Assembly: GCA_036508635.1 (NCBI GenBank)
Contig: DATCGY010000268.1
Location: 1-22,497 of the forward strand
DNA length: 22,497 bases
Source of the DNA: FEN-727 sp036508635
GTDB lineage: Bacteria > Actinomycetota > Geothermincolia > Fen-727 > Anoxymicrobiaceae
Direction: 5' to 3'
Part shown: positions 14,346 to 22,258 of the stretch, one piece after another
Layout of the letters: each line of letters starts with the position of its first letter
Position numbering within the stretch: position 1 is the first letter of the stretch
The notes under the pieces: generated by a model
What the model was told of the DNA's origin: nothing
Database searches by the model: none
What the model saw: only the letters and a program-made list of their open reading frames with translations
Made by a program: the position numbers and the translations under genes

Positions 14346-16415
14346 ATGGCGGAAGAGTTGATAACTCAGTTCAAAGTCACCTATTACAACCATCCAAAGG
14401 CGGGCAAACTCGCCATAATGACGATGGACAACGGGGCTGATTACAAGAAACCAAATACTTTCGGAGCGGGAGCCCTGGCCTCTCTGAATGAAGCCATGGA
14501 TAACCTCGACAAAGACATAAAGGGCTTGATGCTCACCGGAAAGACTTTCATCTTCTCCGTCGGAGCTAACCTGATGGAGGTCACCGACTACAACTCGGTA
14601 GAGGAGGGCATAGAGGTCGGAAGGCAGGGACACGCGGCCTTCAAGCGCATCATGGACCTGGACGTGCCCACCCTGGCGGCGATCAATGGCGCGTCCATGG
14701 GCGGTGGCGTAGAGATCGGCCTCTATTGCGACTACCGCACCATATCCACCGGCGCCGCGCCGTACGCGCTCCCCGAGTGCTTCCTGGGGCTTGTGCCGGG
14801 CTGGGGGGGCACGCAACTGGTGCCAAAGCTCATCGGGCCGGAAAAGGCCATCGAGCTCATCATCAAGAACCCGCTCCAGAACAACCGGATGATCAACGGG
14901 AAAAAGGCTTTCAAAATGGGCCTTGCCGACAGGCTTTTCGAGCCAGTCGAGTTCTTGGATGAATCGATCGAGCTCCTGGCAAAGATAGTGACCGGTGAGG
15001 AGAAGATCGAGCGCGAGAAGCCTGACCTGTCCAGCATAAAGGCACAGGTCGACGAGGCGCGCGAGTTCGTGAAGGGCAGGGTCCACGGCGGCGCCCTCGC
15101 CCCCTACAGGGGATGCGACCTGATAGAGGGTTCGGCCGGGTGGAGTCTCGATGAGGGTTTCGAGCAGGAGAGCAAGGCGCTTGGAGAGCTCATCCAGAGC
15201 GATCAGCTTCGCGCTTCGGTGTACTCCTTCGACCTCACGCAGCGCAGGGCCAAGCAGATGGTCGGCATTCCAAGTGACGTGCAGGCGCTGCCCGTCAACA
15301 AGGTCGGCATCATCGGCGCGGGCCTGATGGCCTCGCAGCTAGGGTTCCTGTTCCTGCAACGGCTCGAGGTGCCCCTCGTGATGAAGGACATCAGCCAGGA
15401 AGTGCTCGACAGGTGCAAGGGATACATCGATGGGCAGCTGGACGGCCTTGCAAAGAAGGGCAGGATGGACGAGCCCAAGGCTAATTACCTCAAGACGCTT
15501 GTCACTTATACGCTGGAGGACAGCGGCTTCAAAGGCTGCGACTTCGTGCTCGAGGCGGTCTTCGAGGAGTTGGGCATCAAGAAGAAGGTCTTCGCCTCGG
15601 CCGAGGCAAACATCAGCGAGACGGCGATACTTGCCACGAACACGTCGTCGCTATCCATCACCGAGATGGCGTCCGAGCTCAAGCACCCCGAGAGGGTGAT
15701 CGGGTTCCACTTCTTCAACCCCGTGGCGGTGCTGCCGCTGCTCGAGATCATCAAGGGCCAGAAGACCAATGACGTCACGGCGGCTACGGCGGGCGCGGTG
15801 GCAAAGAAGATCAAGAAGACCATAGTCGTCATGAACGACGCGCCGGGCTTCCTGGTCAACAGGTTGCTCATCAGGAACCTCGTCGTTTGCAATGACATCG
15901 CCAACGGGCCGAACACGCCCCAGGAGATAGACGAGGCGTTATCCGACCTCGGCCTCCCGATGGCGCCGTTCGACCTGCTGGCTCTGGTCGGCCCGGCCGT
16001 GGGCATGCATGCCACGGAGACCCTGGCGGCCGCTTTCCCCGAGAGGTACCACGTGAGCGACAACATGAGGAAGCTCGTCGAGGCCAAGAAGCCGGGAGTC
16101 TACCTGCCGATGACGAAGGAGATCGACCCGGAGGTCGCGGCTATGTGGGTGAAAGACGAGAGCAAGCCGAAGCTCTCCGCCGACGAGATCCGCGCCGCGG
16201 CGCTCGAGGCCCTCGCGGACGAAGCAAGGCGCATCCTGGACGACGGCGTGGTCGCCGAGCCCCAGGATATAGACACAGGCCTTATCATGGGCGCCGGTTA
16301 CCCGTTCTTCATGGGCGGGCTTACGCGCTACCTCGACCAGAAGGGAATAAGCCAGAAGGTCAACGGCAAGCTGTTCCTTACCGACGAGGAGTTTCTGGCT
16401 TACCTGAGACGCTAG
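14346..16415 (+). CDS. fadB: Fatty acid oxidation alpha subunit: enoyl-CoA hydratase / 3-hydroxyacyl-CoA dehydrogenase
   Basis: The 689-residue fusion hydrates trans-2-enoyl-CoA and oxidises 3-hydroxyacyl-CoA with NAD. The N-terminal crotonase part (to about 260) has the oxyanion-hole region SVGANLMEV and AAINGASMGGGVEIG and both catalytic Glu positions (GGGVE, about 122, and LPECFLG, about 144). The dehydrogenase part starts at about 318 with VNKVGIIGAGLMASQLG; GAGLMASQ replaces the commoner GAGxMGxG. Then come NTSSLSITEMA and the catalytic-His stretch ERVIGFHFFNPVAVLPLLEII, and NDAPGFLVNRLL. The C-terminal half closes with a second 3HCDH-type domain (ILDDGVVAEPQDIDTGLIMGAGYPFFMGG). The ATG at 14346 follows AAAGGAGG by four bases; an open frame further upstream is not used. 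A strong terminator follows. Confidence 0.95.
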   Translation: MAEELITQFKVTYYNHPKAGKLAIMTMDNGADYKKPNTFGAGALASLNEAMDNLDKDIKGLMLTGKTFIFSVGANLMEVTDYNSVEEGIEVGRQGHAAFKRIMDLDVPTLAAINGASMGGGVEIGLYCDYRTISTGAAPYALPECFLGLVPGWGGTQLVPKLIGPEKAIELIIKNPLQNNRMINGKKAFKMGLADRLFEPVEFLDESIELLAKIVTGEEKIEREKPDLSSIKAQVDEAREFVKGRVHGGALAPYRGCDLIEGSAGWSLDEGFEQESKALGELIQSDQLRASVYSFDLTQRRAKQMVGIPSDVQALPVNKVGIIGAGLMASQLGFLFLQRLEVPLVMKDISQEVLDRCKGYIDGQLDGLAKKGRMDEPKANYLKTLVTYTLEDSGFKGCDFVLEAVFEELGIKKKVFASAEANISETAILATNTSSLSITEMASELKHPERVIGFHFFNPVAVLPLLEIIKGQKTNDVTAATAGAVAKKIKKTIVVMNDAPGFLVNRLLIRNLVVCNDIANGPNTPQEIDEALSDLGLPMAPFDLLALVGPAVGMHATETLAAAFPERYHVSDNMRKLVEAKKPGVYLPMTKEIDPEVAAMWVKDESKPKLSADEIRAAALEALADEARRILDDGVVAEPQDIDTGLIMGAGYPFFMGGLTRYLDQKGISQKVNGKLFLTDEEFLAYLRR

Positions 16416-16433
16416 GCGCAATCGACAATAAGA

Positions 16434-16468
16434 AGAAGAGCCGGGCCTTTAAAGCCCGGCTCTTTCTC
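16434..16468 (+). terminator. Strong intrinsic terminator after fadB
   Basis: AAGAGCCGGGC (16436-16446) pairs perfectly with GCCCGGCTCTT (16454-16464): an 11-bp GC-rich stem around the 7-base loop CTTTAAA, followed by a short T-rich run (TTTCTCGT). It lies 20 bases after the fadB stop and ends the fadA-fadB operon. Confidence 0.88.
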
Positions 16469-16528
16469 GTCATAGACGAAATATCGACAACAATCCGGAA
16501 AGAAATGGGAAAGGAGGGAGTTTTTGCT

Positions 16529-16540
16529 ATGTTGAAGTGA
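16529..16540 (+). other. Three-codon upstream ORF overlapping the CheB start
   Basis: ATG-TTG-AAG-TGA starts eight bases after a strong Shine-Dalgarno (AAGGAGGGAG, 16511-16520). Its stop overlaps the GTG that opens the CheB frame (GTGA, 16537-16540). The Shine-Dalgarno is well placed for the ATG but 16 bases from the GTG, so CheB translation may depend on termination and restart here. Confidence 0.35.
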
Positions 16541-17325
16541 TTACTGATATACAATCACATCTAAACATCGCAGGCGGCAATAAGGGGGAGTTCCAGATCG
16601 GCAAGACCAGTAAGATGCGAATATCGGATCTCTTCAAGACGAGATTTGAGATAGTCGCCATAGCAGCATCCGCCGGTGGGCTCAGCGCTCTTCAAAGAGT
16701 CCTGTCGGGCCTGCCATCCGATTTCCCAGCCCCGATCCTAGTCGTGCAGCACCTCGACCCCCGGCACCACAGCCTTCTCGCGGACATACTCAACAAGCGA
16801 ATCAAGCTAGCGGTAAAAGAGGTCGAGCACGGCGAGAAGCTCGAGCCGGGAACGGTTTACACGGCAAAGCCGGACCGGCATCTGCTGGTCAACCCTGACG
16901 GCACTGTATTTCTCACTCAATCCGAGCTGGTCCATTTCGTCAGGCCGTCCGCCGACCTGCTGTTCGAGTCCGTTGCAGCCAGCTACAAGGAACGCGCGAT
17001 CGCGGTCGTCCTAACGGGAAATGGTAGGGATGGTTCTATGGGCGTAAAGGCAATCAAGATCACGGGGGGGACGGTCATAGCCCAGGACGAGGCCACCTCC
17101 GAGTTCTACAGCATGCCGGCGGCCGCGACCGCGACAGGCCAGGTAGACTTCGTTCTTCCGCTCGAAGATATCAGCGCCGCCCTGATGACCATGGCAGAGC
17201 AAGGAGGCCGGTGGTGGGTGGAGGGCATGGGCGCTCGGGCTTCAGAGCGACCTTATTCGATCGGGAAGACCACTTCAGTGACGTTCTCTGATGGGTCGGA
17301 TACTTGCCCGGGGTCGGTCATGTAG
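16537..17325 (+). CDS. cheB: CheB-type protein-glutamate methylesterase domain (no receiver)
   Basis: CheB removes methyl groups from glutamates of chemoreceptors. The 262-residue product holds only the catalytic domain: Ser45 in IAASAGGLSAL, His72 in VVQHLDPRHHS, and Asp165 in VVLTGNGRDGSMGVKAI, all in the expected order, plus AQDEATSEFYSMPAAA near the end. The usual N-terminal receiver is missing, and no other chemotaxis gene is nearby, so the target may be a non-chemotaxis sensor; similar domains occur in CheB-CheR-PAS fusions. The start is uncertain: GTG 16537 gives a 35-residue lead-in, while ATG 16615 would begin nearer the fold but lacks a Shine-Dalgarno. The last 30 or so residues (after MTMAEQGG) do not look like CheB and overlap the convergent gene by 73 bases, as if an earlier stop was lost. 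Confidence 0.88.
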   Translation: MITDIQSHLNIAGGNKGEFQIGKTSKMRISDLFKTRFEIVAIAASAGGLSALQRVLSGLPSDFPAPILVVQHLDPRHHSLLADILNKRIKLAVKEVEHGEKLEPGTVYTAKPDRHLLVNPDGTVFLTQSELVHFVRPSADLLFESVAASYKERAIAVVLTGNGRDGSMGVKAIKITGGTVIAQDEATSEFYSMPAAATATGQVDFVLPLEDISAALMTMAEQGGRWWVEGMGARASERPYSIGKTTSVTFSDGSDTCPGSVM

Positions 17326-17720
17326 ATCTCGCGGACCGGGCCCGCGGTGGCGAGCCTCTTCTCTTCAACGTAGGCGGAGAGGGTCTCGTACGCGGCGCCG
17401 ATATCATCGTACGCTCCCCTGTAGACGAGAGTTGCGGCTTTCCCGCCCCTTAGAATGTAACCGAGCAGCTCACCTTCGCCCGAGGTTTCTTGGGCAACCG
17501 GAACGCAGACCTCCATGTCGATTGATTCCTGCTTCGTCTCGACATCGTAGTAGAGAGCTATCGGCGGACCGGCCGGAGCAACCCCTATCCTGCCCATGTA
17601 CTGGAATATCTCGCCGTAGCGCATTCCGATTTCCTGACCGATGGTCGCCATGGTCGTCTTGAAGCGGACGCCGAGTACCGCTTGATCAACCATCTCTTTG
17701 ATCATCACGTCGGTTTCCAA
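17253..17720 (-). CDS. GyrI-like / AraC effector-binding-domain protein
   Basis: The 155-residue product is a stand-alone SOUL/GyrI-like small-molecule-binding domain. It has the typical N-terminal MIKEMVDQAVLGVRFKTTMATIGQEIG, PPIALYYDV, an acidic IDMEVCVPVA strand, GGKAATLVYRGAYDDIGAAYETL, and the C-terminal PVREIYMTDP ... TEVVFPIE. No DNA-binding domain is present. Family members bind drugs or hydrophobic ligands, and some hydrolyse them; the ligand here is unknown. The start is TTG at 17720, five bases after a perfect AAAGGAGG (17725-17732). Its conserved C-terminus (to FPIE) overlaps the non-conserved tail of CheB, so this frame is the one under selection there. Two dyads lie upstream at 17747-17782. 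Confidence 0.88.
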   Translation of the reverse strand: METDVMIKEMVDQAVLGVRFKTTMATIGQEIGMRYGEIFQYMGRIGVAPAGPPIALYYDVETKQESIDMEVCVPVAQETSGEGELLGYILRGGKAATLVYRGAYDDIGAAYETLSAYVEEKRLATAGPVREIYMTDPGQVSDPSENVTEVVFPIE

Positions 17721-17746
17721 GGCTTCCTCCTTTCTCTACGGCCGCG

Positions 17747-17782
17747 CGAACGATCGCCCGTTCGTCGATTCCGGGCGCCCGG
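17747..17782. promoter_or_regulatory. Two palindromes between the GyrI-like and ureohydrolase-like genes
   Basis: CGAACG (17747-17752) and CGTTCG (17759-17764) form an inverted repeat with a 6-base centre. Next to it CCGGGCGCCCGG (17771-17782) is a perfect 12-bp palindrome. Both lie just upstream of the Shine-Dalgarno of the GyrI-like gene and could be an operator or a leader hairpin. I see no convincing promoter boxes in 17721-18003, and nothing else I can support there apart from these. Confidence 0.3.
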
Positions 17783-18003
17783 TCTTCGAGTTGTTTCAGC
17801 CTGCGGCGCCAAATACCTCCACGCAATCAGAAATCGCGTCGATATCGCGGAGCCTGCAGCCGATTGCACTGTGGACTTCGGTTGTGGTTATTTGTGCGGC
17901 CATGCCTTCACCTCGGAGACTCTCTCTGATGATACGATATAACAGGTCGCCGGCATGCTCCAGAGCAGGAACCGGCGGTTATTTAGGACACCAGGAGGAG
18001 CTT

Positions 18004-19044
18004 TTGGATCTGGCGGTATTCGGGTGCTCGCTGGACGCGCTCGACGCGGAAGAAAGGGTGGCGGTAAAGCTCGCTTACCTCTACGCGGTCAGGCAGGGAG
18101 TCGTCGACGAGGATATTGCTCGAGACCCCTACGATATGCTAGTCGAATCCCTGTCCGCTCTTCCCGATGTGAGCGTGGCCGGCAGGCTCGAGCTGGAATC
18201 CTGGCTGACGCCGAGGCCGGCGCCGGGGGAGCTTGACAGGGTCGACCCGGCCCTCTACAGGGAGTTTATCGACACTGGTGGATGCGCGGTGATCTGCGCG
18301 AGGCTCAGGGAGTATGTGAAAGAGCGCGTGCTTCCGCTCCGCCCGCTGCTGGTAGGGGTGGACCATTCACTCACCGGTGGAGTCCTCGACGCGCTGCTGT
18401 CAGCCGGGCAGGAGCCGGCACTCATCGTCCTCGACAGTCACTTCGACGCCATACCGACATCGGTAAGAATGGCGGCGGTCGCGGCGAGCGGGACCGAGGG
18501 CGAGCCGGAGCCGATCGAAGGGGAGAGTTACAACTGTGGCACGTGGCTGGCGGGGGTCATCGAGCGTGAGCTGGTGGCGCCGGAACGAGTCGCGGTGCTC
18601 GGGGTATCAGACCACCCGGGCTACGAGAGCCCCGGGGAGGGTGAGTCCGCGGCATTCTCCGCCTACCGCCATGCGTACCTTGCGTTCGAGGAATCTGGCG
18701 TAACGGTAGTGTCAAAGAAACGCCTTCGACTGGAGGGCATCCGGGCGACTGTATCCGACATCCTCTCGCGTATCGGGGCGGGGCCGGTCTACGTTTCGCT
18801 CGACGCGGATGTCGGTGCGGGCGAGAATGTCGGGGCAGTTAGGTTTCTGGACACCATAGGCCTTGAGCCGGCGGAAGTCGTCGAAGTCGGCAAAGCGCTC
18901 CGCTCGGCGCTCGACGGCGCCGGAGCCGAGCTCTCGGGCATGGACATCATGGAGATAGACGCGCACCTAGCTGATATCCCGGGTTCGGGCGATTGCACTC
19001 TCGAAATGTGCTTGGCGTTCGCGCGCGAGATGCTTGGAAAGTGA
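18004..19044 (+). CDS. Arginase/agmatinase-superfamily (ureohydrolase-fold) protein
   Basis: Ureohydrolases use a two-manganese site to hydrolyse guanidino, formimino or related C-N bonds. The 346-residue product keeps the metal ligands: His in LLVGVDHSLTGG (usual GGDHS), Asp-x-His-x-Asp in IVLDSHFDA, and Asp-x-Asp in VYVSLDADVGAG. GMDIMEIDAHLAD resembles the closing motif. The N-terminal third (to about 110) is a helical region without close resemblance to arginase. Substrate-loop residues of arginase or agmatinase are not recognisable, so the reaction is unknown. The frame is open from 17698, but TTG 18004 is chosen because AGGAGGAG (17993-18000) lies just upstream and the extra N-terminus looks non-coding. 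Its stop overlaps the start of the GH36 gene (TGATG), so the two are coupled. Confidence 0.8.
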   Translation: MDLAVFGCSLDALDAEERVAVKLAYLYAVRQGVVDEDIARDPYDMLVESLSALPDVSVAGRLELESWLTPRPAPGELDRVDPALYREFIDTGGCAVICARLREYVKERVLPLRPLLVGVDHSLTGGVLDALLSAGQEPALIVLDSHFDAIPTSVRMAAVAASGTEGEPEPIEGESYNCGTWLAGVIERELVAPERVAVLGVSDHPGYESPGEGESAAFSAYRHAYLAFEESGVTVVSKKRLRLEGIRATVSDILSRIGAGPVYVSLDADVGAGENVGAVRFLDTIGLEPAEVVEVGKALRSALDGAGAELSGMDIMEIDAHLADIPGSGDCTLEMCLAFAREMLGK

Positions 19045-21386
19045 TGACATCAACCGTGCTGACAGTTGAAAACGACAGGGTCAGGCTCGAGCTGGACCGG
19101 GAGGCGGGGACGTTCTCGGTCTTCGCGGCGCAGCAACATGTTTTCGAGGGCGCGACCGGACGTATCGAGCTCGGGTTCCCGCTAAAGAAAAAGACCGAAC
19201 GCTGGGTCATTTCTACGCGCGGCGAGTGGAAGGTCCTGGACTCGGACGAGACCTCGATGCTCCTGTCGATGGCCATGGAATGGGGAGAACTGCTCTTCCG
19301 CGCGGCGGCCCGGGGCGATGCGCTCGAGCTGCGGCTGGGCATCACCTGGAACGGCGAAGGCCCTGCGCCGATGGTGGGATCCATATCGCCGCTCTACGTT
19401 CCGCCGGGCGGAGTCTGGCCCGGGCGCGAGAGCCTCAAACCATGGCGTGTCTACGTGAACGGCTGGCAGTGCTGGACGCCGAGCGGGTCGGTCCGTGCCG
19501 GACGCCCCGGCGATTGCTTCTTGCCCTTGTTCCTTCCCAGGTTCCTCAAGCCGATGCTCGCCAACACGTCGACGCCTGTTTCCTCGGAGAGGGGCAGGTT
19601 CGAGAGCGAATGGTTCGGAGGGCTGGCGGACCTCGACGGCGGTGACTCCGTAGTGCTGGGATTCACGGGGCTTACACGTGCCCTGTCACGGATCTCTTTC
19701 CGCCTCGGGAGAAAGCCGGGGGAGTCGCAGCTCGAGGCTCAGTGCGGATTCGAAGGGAAGCCTCTCGAGGCCGGGGTGGAGCTGTGGAGCGAGCCGCTCG
19801 TGGTGATTCCCGGCGACCTTTCGACATCGAACCTCGAGGCGTACGCCGACCTGGTCGCCGAAAGGCAGGGGGCGGGAGCACAAAAGGGCACTCCCGCCGG
19901 CTGGTGCTCCTGGTACCAGTACTTCCACCACGTCACCGCGAAGGAAATTCGCTCAAACCTCACCCTTCTTTCAGACAGGTACGCGGAGCTGGACATCGAG
20001 TTGATCCAGATAGACGACGGATACCAGTCCGAGGTTGGCGGCTGGCTCGAGACCAACTCGAGGTTTCCAGACAGCATGAAAGAGATTGCCGACGATATAA
20101 AGGCGCGCGGGAAGGTCGCCGGTATATGGCTCGCACCTTTTACCGTGACCAGGCGCTCCTCCATATTCAGGCGCAACAAGGGGTGGCTGATCGCAAAAAA
20201 GCGCGGCAAGCCGGTGCTCGGCGGCATCAGCGTCGACTGGAGAAGCCGCTTCTACGGCCTGGATCTGACCAACCCGGAAGTTCTCGAGCACCTCCGCGAC
20301 GTCTTCGCGACCCTGGCCGGGTACGGCTACCGATACTTCAAGCTCGACTTTCTCGCGACCGGTATGCTCGAGGGCAAGCGACACGACCAGACCCTCACCC
20401 GTGCCGAGGCGTTTCGCAAGGCTCTCGAGGTGATCCGCGAAGCGGTCGGTGAAGAGTCCATCCTGCTTGCAGCGGGCGGGCCCGTGATGCTCGGTGCGGG
20501 GATACTGGATGCCCAACGCGTAGGGCCGGATGTCGGGCCGTCGTGGCAGCCGATCCACCAGAGCTTGCTGCGCGACCGCGCGTCGCCAGGTCTCCACAAC
20601 TCGCTGGCCGGGATGTTCACGCGGGCTTTTACGAGCGGAAGGATCTTCGAGGGGGATCCGGACTGCCTGCTGCTCCGTCCTTCGAATACCAGCCTGAGCG
20701 AGGCGGAGATCCGGACTCTCGCTTCGGGGATCGCGGTATTCGGCGGCGCTTTCCTCGTCTCGGACGACGTCGGTCTCTGGACCGCCGCCCAGGAGGAGAC
20801 GGCGGGCCGCCTGCTGCCCCACGTCAAGGCTCGCCCGAGATGCCCGGACCTCTGGAAAGCCGAGCTGCCGCGATTGATGGTCACGCGGCTCTCGGACCCG
20901 TCAGGGGCTTACTACCTGGCCTGGGTGATGAACTGGGCCAGCGTCGAGATGCCTTCGGAGACCAGCCTGGAAGAGCTGGGGATCGAGCCCGCGCGTTATC
21001 ACGCTCACGAGTTCTGGGCGGGGCGCTACCTGGGAGAGACGGACGGACCTGTCGACCTCGGTCGCCTTCCCGGCCACGGGTCGGCGGTCGTACGGCTGAC
21101 TCCGGCTACGGACGAGCCGCGGCTCATCGGCTCCAGCATCCACGTGACCCAGGGTGCTGCCGAGCTCAAGTCTTTCGATGCGGGTCATGCCGGACTGAGC
21201 ATGAGCTTCTCTTGCCCGGTCGAGACGAGGGCGTCCGTCGTATTGAGCCTCCCGGGAGCCCGCGATCCGCGCATCGGTTCCGGGCAGGAAGCCAGTGACA
21301 TAGAGATATCGCGGTTGACCACAACCGTATACAACCTCCAATTCCCACTCCACCAATCCCGCCTTATAAATCTCCACTGGTCCTGA
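19044..21386 (+). CDS. GH36-type alpha-galactosidase
   Basis: GH36 enzymes remove alpha-linked galactose from raffinose-type sugars or glycolipids with retention. The 780-residue product has an N-terminal beta-sandwich region (about 1-280), then the catalytic barrel: AGWCSWYQYFHHVTAKEIRSNL, IELIQIDDGYQSEVGGWLETNSRFPDSMKEIADDIKARGKVAGIWLAPFTV, the nucleophile in YRYFKLDFLATG (Asp435), and the acid/base in AQRVGPDVGPSW (Asp496). The 61-residue spacing and the flanking residues recall Thermotoga GalA (Asp327/Asp387). A C-terminal beta domain ends the protein. It is longer than the Thermotoga enzyme (552). There is no signal peptide, so it acts in the cytoplasm. The start overlaps the upstream stop by one base. 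Some GH36 relatives have other specificities (N-acetylgalactosaminidase, synthases), so the exact sugar is inferred. Confidence 0.9.
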   Translation: MTSTVLTVENDRVRLELDREAGTFSVFAAQQHVFEGATGRIELGFPLKKKTERWVISTRGEWKVLDSDETSMLLSMAMEWGELLFRAAARGDALELRLGITWNGEGPAPMVGSISPLYVPPGGVWPGRESLKPWRVYVNGWQCWTPSGSVRAGRPGDCFLPLFLPRFLKPMLANTSTPVSSERGRFESEWFGGLADLDGGDSVVLGFTGLTRALSRISFRLGRKPGESQLEAQCGFEGKPLEAGVELWSEPLVVIPGDLSTSNLEAYADLVAERQGAGAQKGTPAGWCSWYQYFHHVTAKEIRSNLTLLSDRYAELDIELIQIDDGYQSEVGGWLETNSRFPDSMKEIADDIKARGKVAGIWLAPFTVTRRSSIFRRNKGWLIAKKRGKPVLGGISVDWRSRFYGLDLTNPEVLEHLRDVFATLAGYGYRYFKLDFLATGMLEGKRHDQTLTRAEAFRKALEVIREAVGEESILLAAGGPVMLGAGILDAQRVGPDVGPSWQPIHQSLLRDRASPGLHNSLAGMFTRAFTSGRIFEGDPDCLLLRPSNTSLSEAEIRTLASGIAVFGGAFLVSDDVGLWTAAQEETAGRLLPHVKARPRCPDLWKAELPRLMVTRLSDPSGAYYLAWVMNWASVEMPSETSLEELGIEPARYHAHEFWAGRYLGETDGPVDLGRLPGHGSAVVRLTPATDEPRLIGSSIHVTQGAAELKSFDAGHAGLSMSFSCPVETRASVVLSLPGARDPRIGSGQEASDIEISRLTTTVYNLQFPLHQSRLINLHWS

Positions 21387-21424
21387 CAATGTATCCCGTT
21401 ATGCCCCTTGGAGGGCGAAGGAAA

Positions 21425-22258
21425 TCAATCGGGGTAGAAGAGGTGTTCGTTGTATTTATCGAGGCCGAAGTTCTTGATGAGCTTTTGCGTGTCCGGAGAA
21501 CGAAGGAACTCGGAGAAGGCGACGGCCCCTTTGTTGTTGATGCGCCTGAAGCGCTTTGGGTTCACGACCGTTACGGTGTACTGGTTGATGAGGCGAGGGT
21601 CTCCCTGGGATAAAAGTTTGAGCCCGAGCGAGTCTTTCATGACAACGAACGTCGCGCGGTCGCACAGGGTGTAAGCGTCTTTCTCGTTAGCGATGCGGAG
21701 CGTCTCGCCCATGGAAGCGCCGGTCTCAATGTAGTGATCCGCCTCAGGCTTCGTTCCGATGCGGTTCCAGACGGACATCTCCATGGCATTGGTCCCGGAA
21801 GCGTCACCACGCGAGACAAAGCCGGCGCCGCTTGCGGCTATTCGCCTGAAAGCCTCATCGGCTTTCTTGAGCCCTTTTATCTTCGCCGGGTCGCTCGCCG
21901 GTCCGACTATGACGAAATCGTTGTGCATTACCTTGTCGGAGCTCTCGCCGTAGCCACCGGTCATGAAGTCGTGCTCCGCCACCGGCTCGTGCGTCAGCAT
22001 CACGTCGGCGTCGCCGTTGCGCCCCATGAAAAGAGCCGCCCCGCTACCGACGGCTATCGCTTTGACCGTGTACGGATAGCCTTCCTCGAAACGCCTGACG
22101 AACTCCGCGAGGATCCCTGAGTCCTCGGCGCTGGTCGTCGTCGCCAGCACCAATGTGGAACGCTGCTCACCGGCGGTCTTCGACCCGGCGCATCCCGCGA
22201 CCACGAGGGACAGGAGTAACAGCCCGGAGATGAAGACGAGCCAAAGACGGTATCTCAC
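21425..22258 (-). CDS. tupA: Tungstate/molybdate ABC transporter substrate-binding lipoprotein
   Basis: TupA binds tungstate outside the membrane and hands it to the TupBC transporter. The 277-residue product has a lipoprotein signal (LLLLSLVVAGC, Cys23), then the anion-site motif LVLATTTSAEDSGILAEFVRRFEEGYPYTVKAIAVGSGAAL, DADVMLTHEPVAE, VMHNDFVIVGPASDPAKIKG, RGDASGTNAMEMSVWNRIG and YTLCDRATFVVM, all typical of TupA. The related WtpA and ModA proteins differ in these positions, so tungstate is preferred. The GTG start overlaps the stop of the upstream molybdopterin-fold gene (GTGA). No tupB or tupC follows: the next gene downstream is the convergent GH36 gene, so the permease and ATPase must lie upstream, outside the window, or elsewhere. 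Confidence 0.92.
   Translation of the reverse strand: MRYRLWLVFISGLLLLSLVVAGCAGSKTAGEQRSTLVLATTTSAEDSGILAEFVRRFEEGYPYTVKAIAVGSGAALFMGRNGDADVMLTHEPVAEHDFMTGGYGESSDKVMHNDFVIVGPASDPAKIKGLKKADEAFRRIAASGAGFVSRGDASGTNAMEMSVWNRIGTKPEADHYIETGASMGETLRIANEKDAYTLCDRATFVVMKDSLGLKLLSQGDPRLINQYTVTVVNPKRFRRINNKGAVAFSEFLRSPDTQKLIKNFGLDKYNEHLFYPD

Noticed and set aside
17796..17903. 35-residue minus-strand ORF (MAAQITTTEVHSAIG...)
   Set aside because: Too short, no family, only a partial Shine-Dalgarno; not enough support.
17698..18003. N-terminal extension of the ureohydrolase-like protein
   Set aside because: It would overlap the GyrI-like gene, looks like non-coding translation, and the good Shine-Dalgarno sits in front of TTG 18004.
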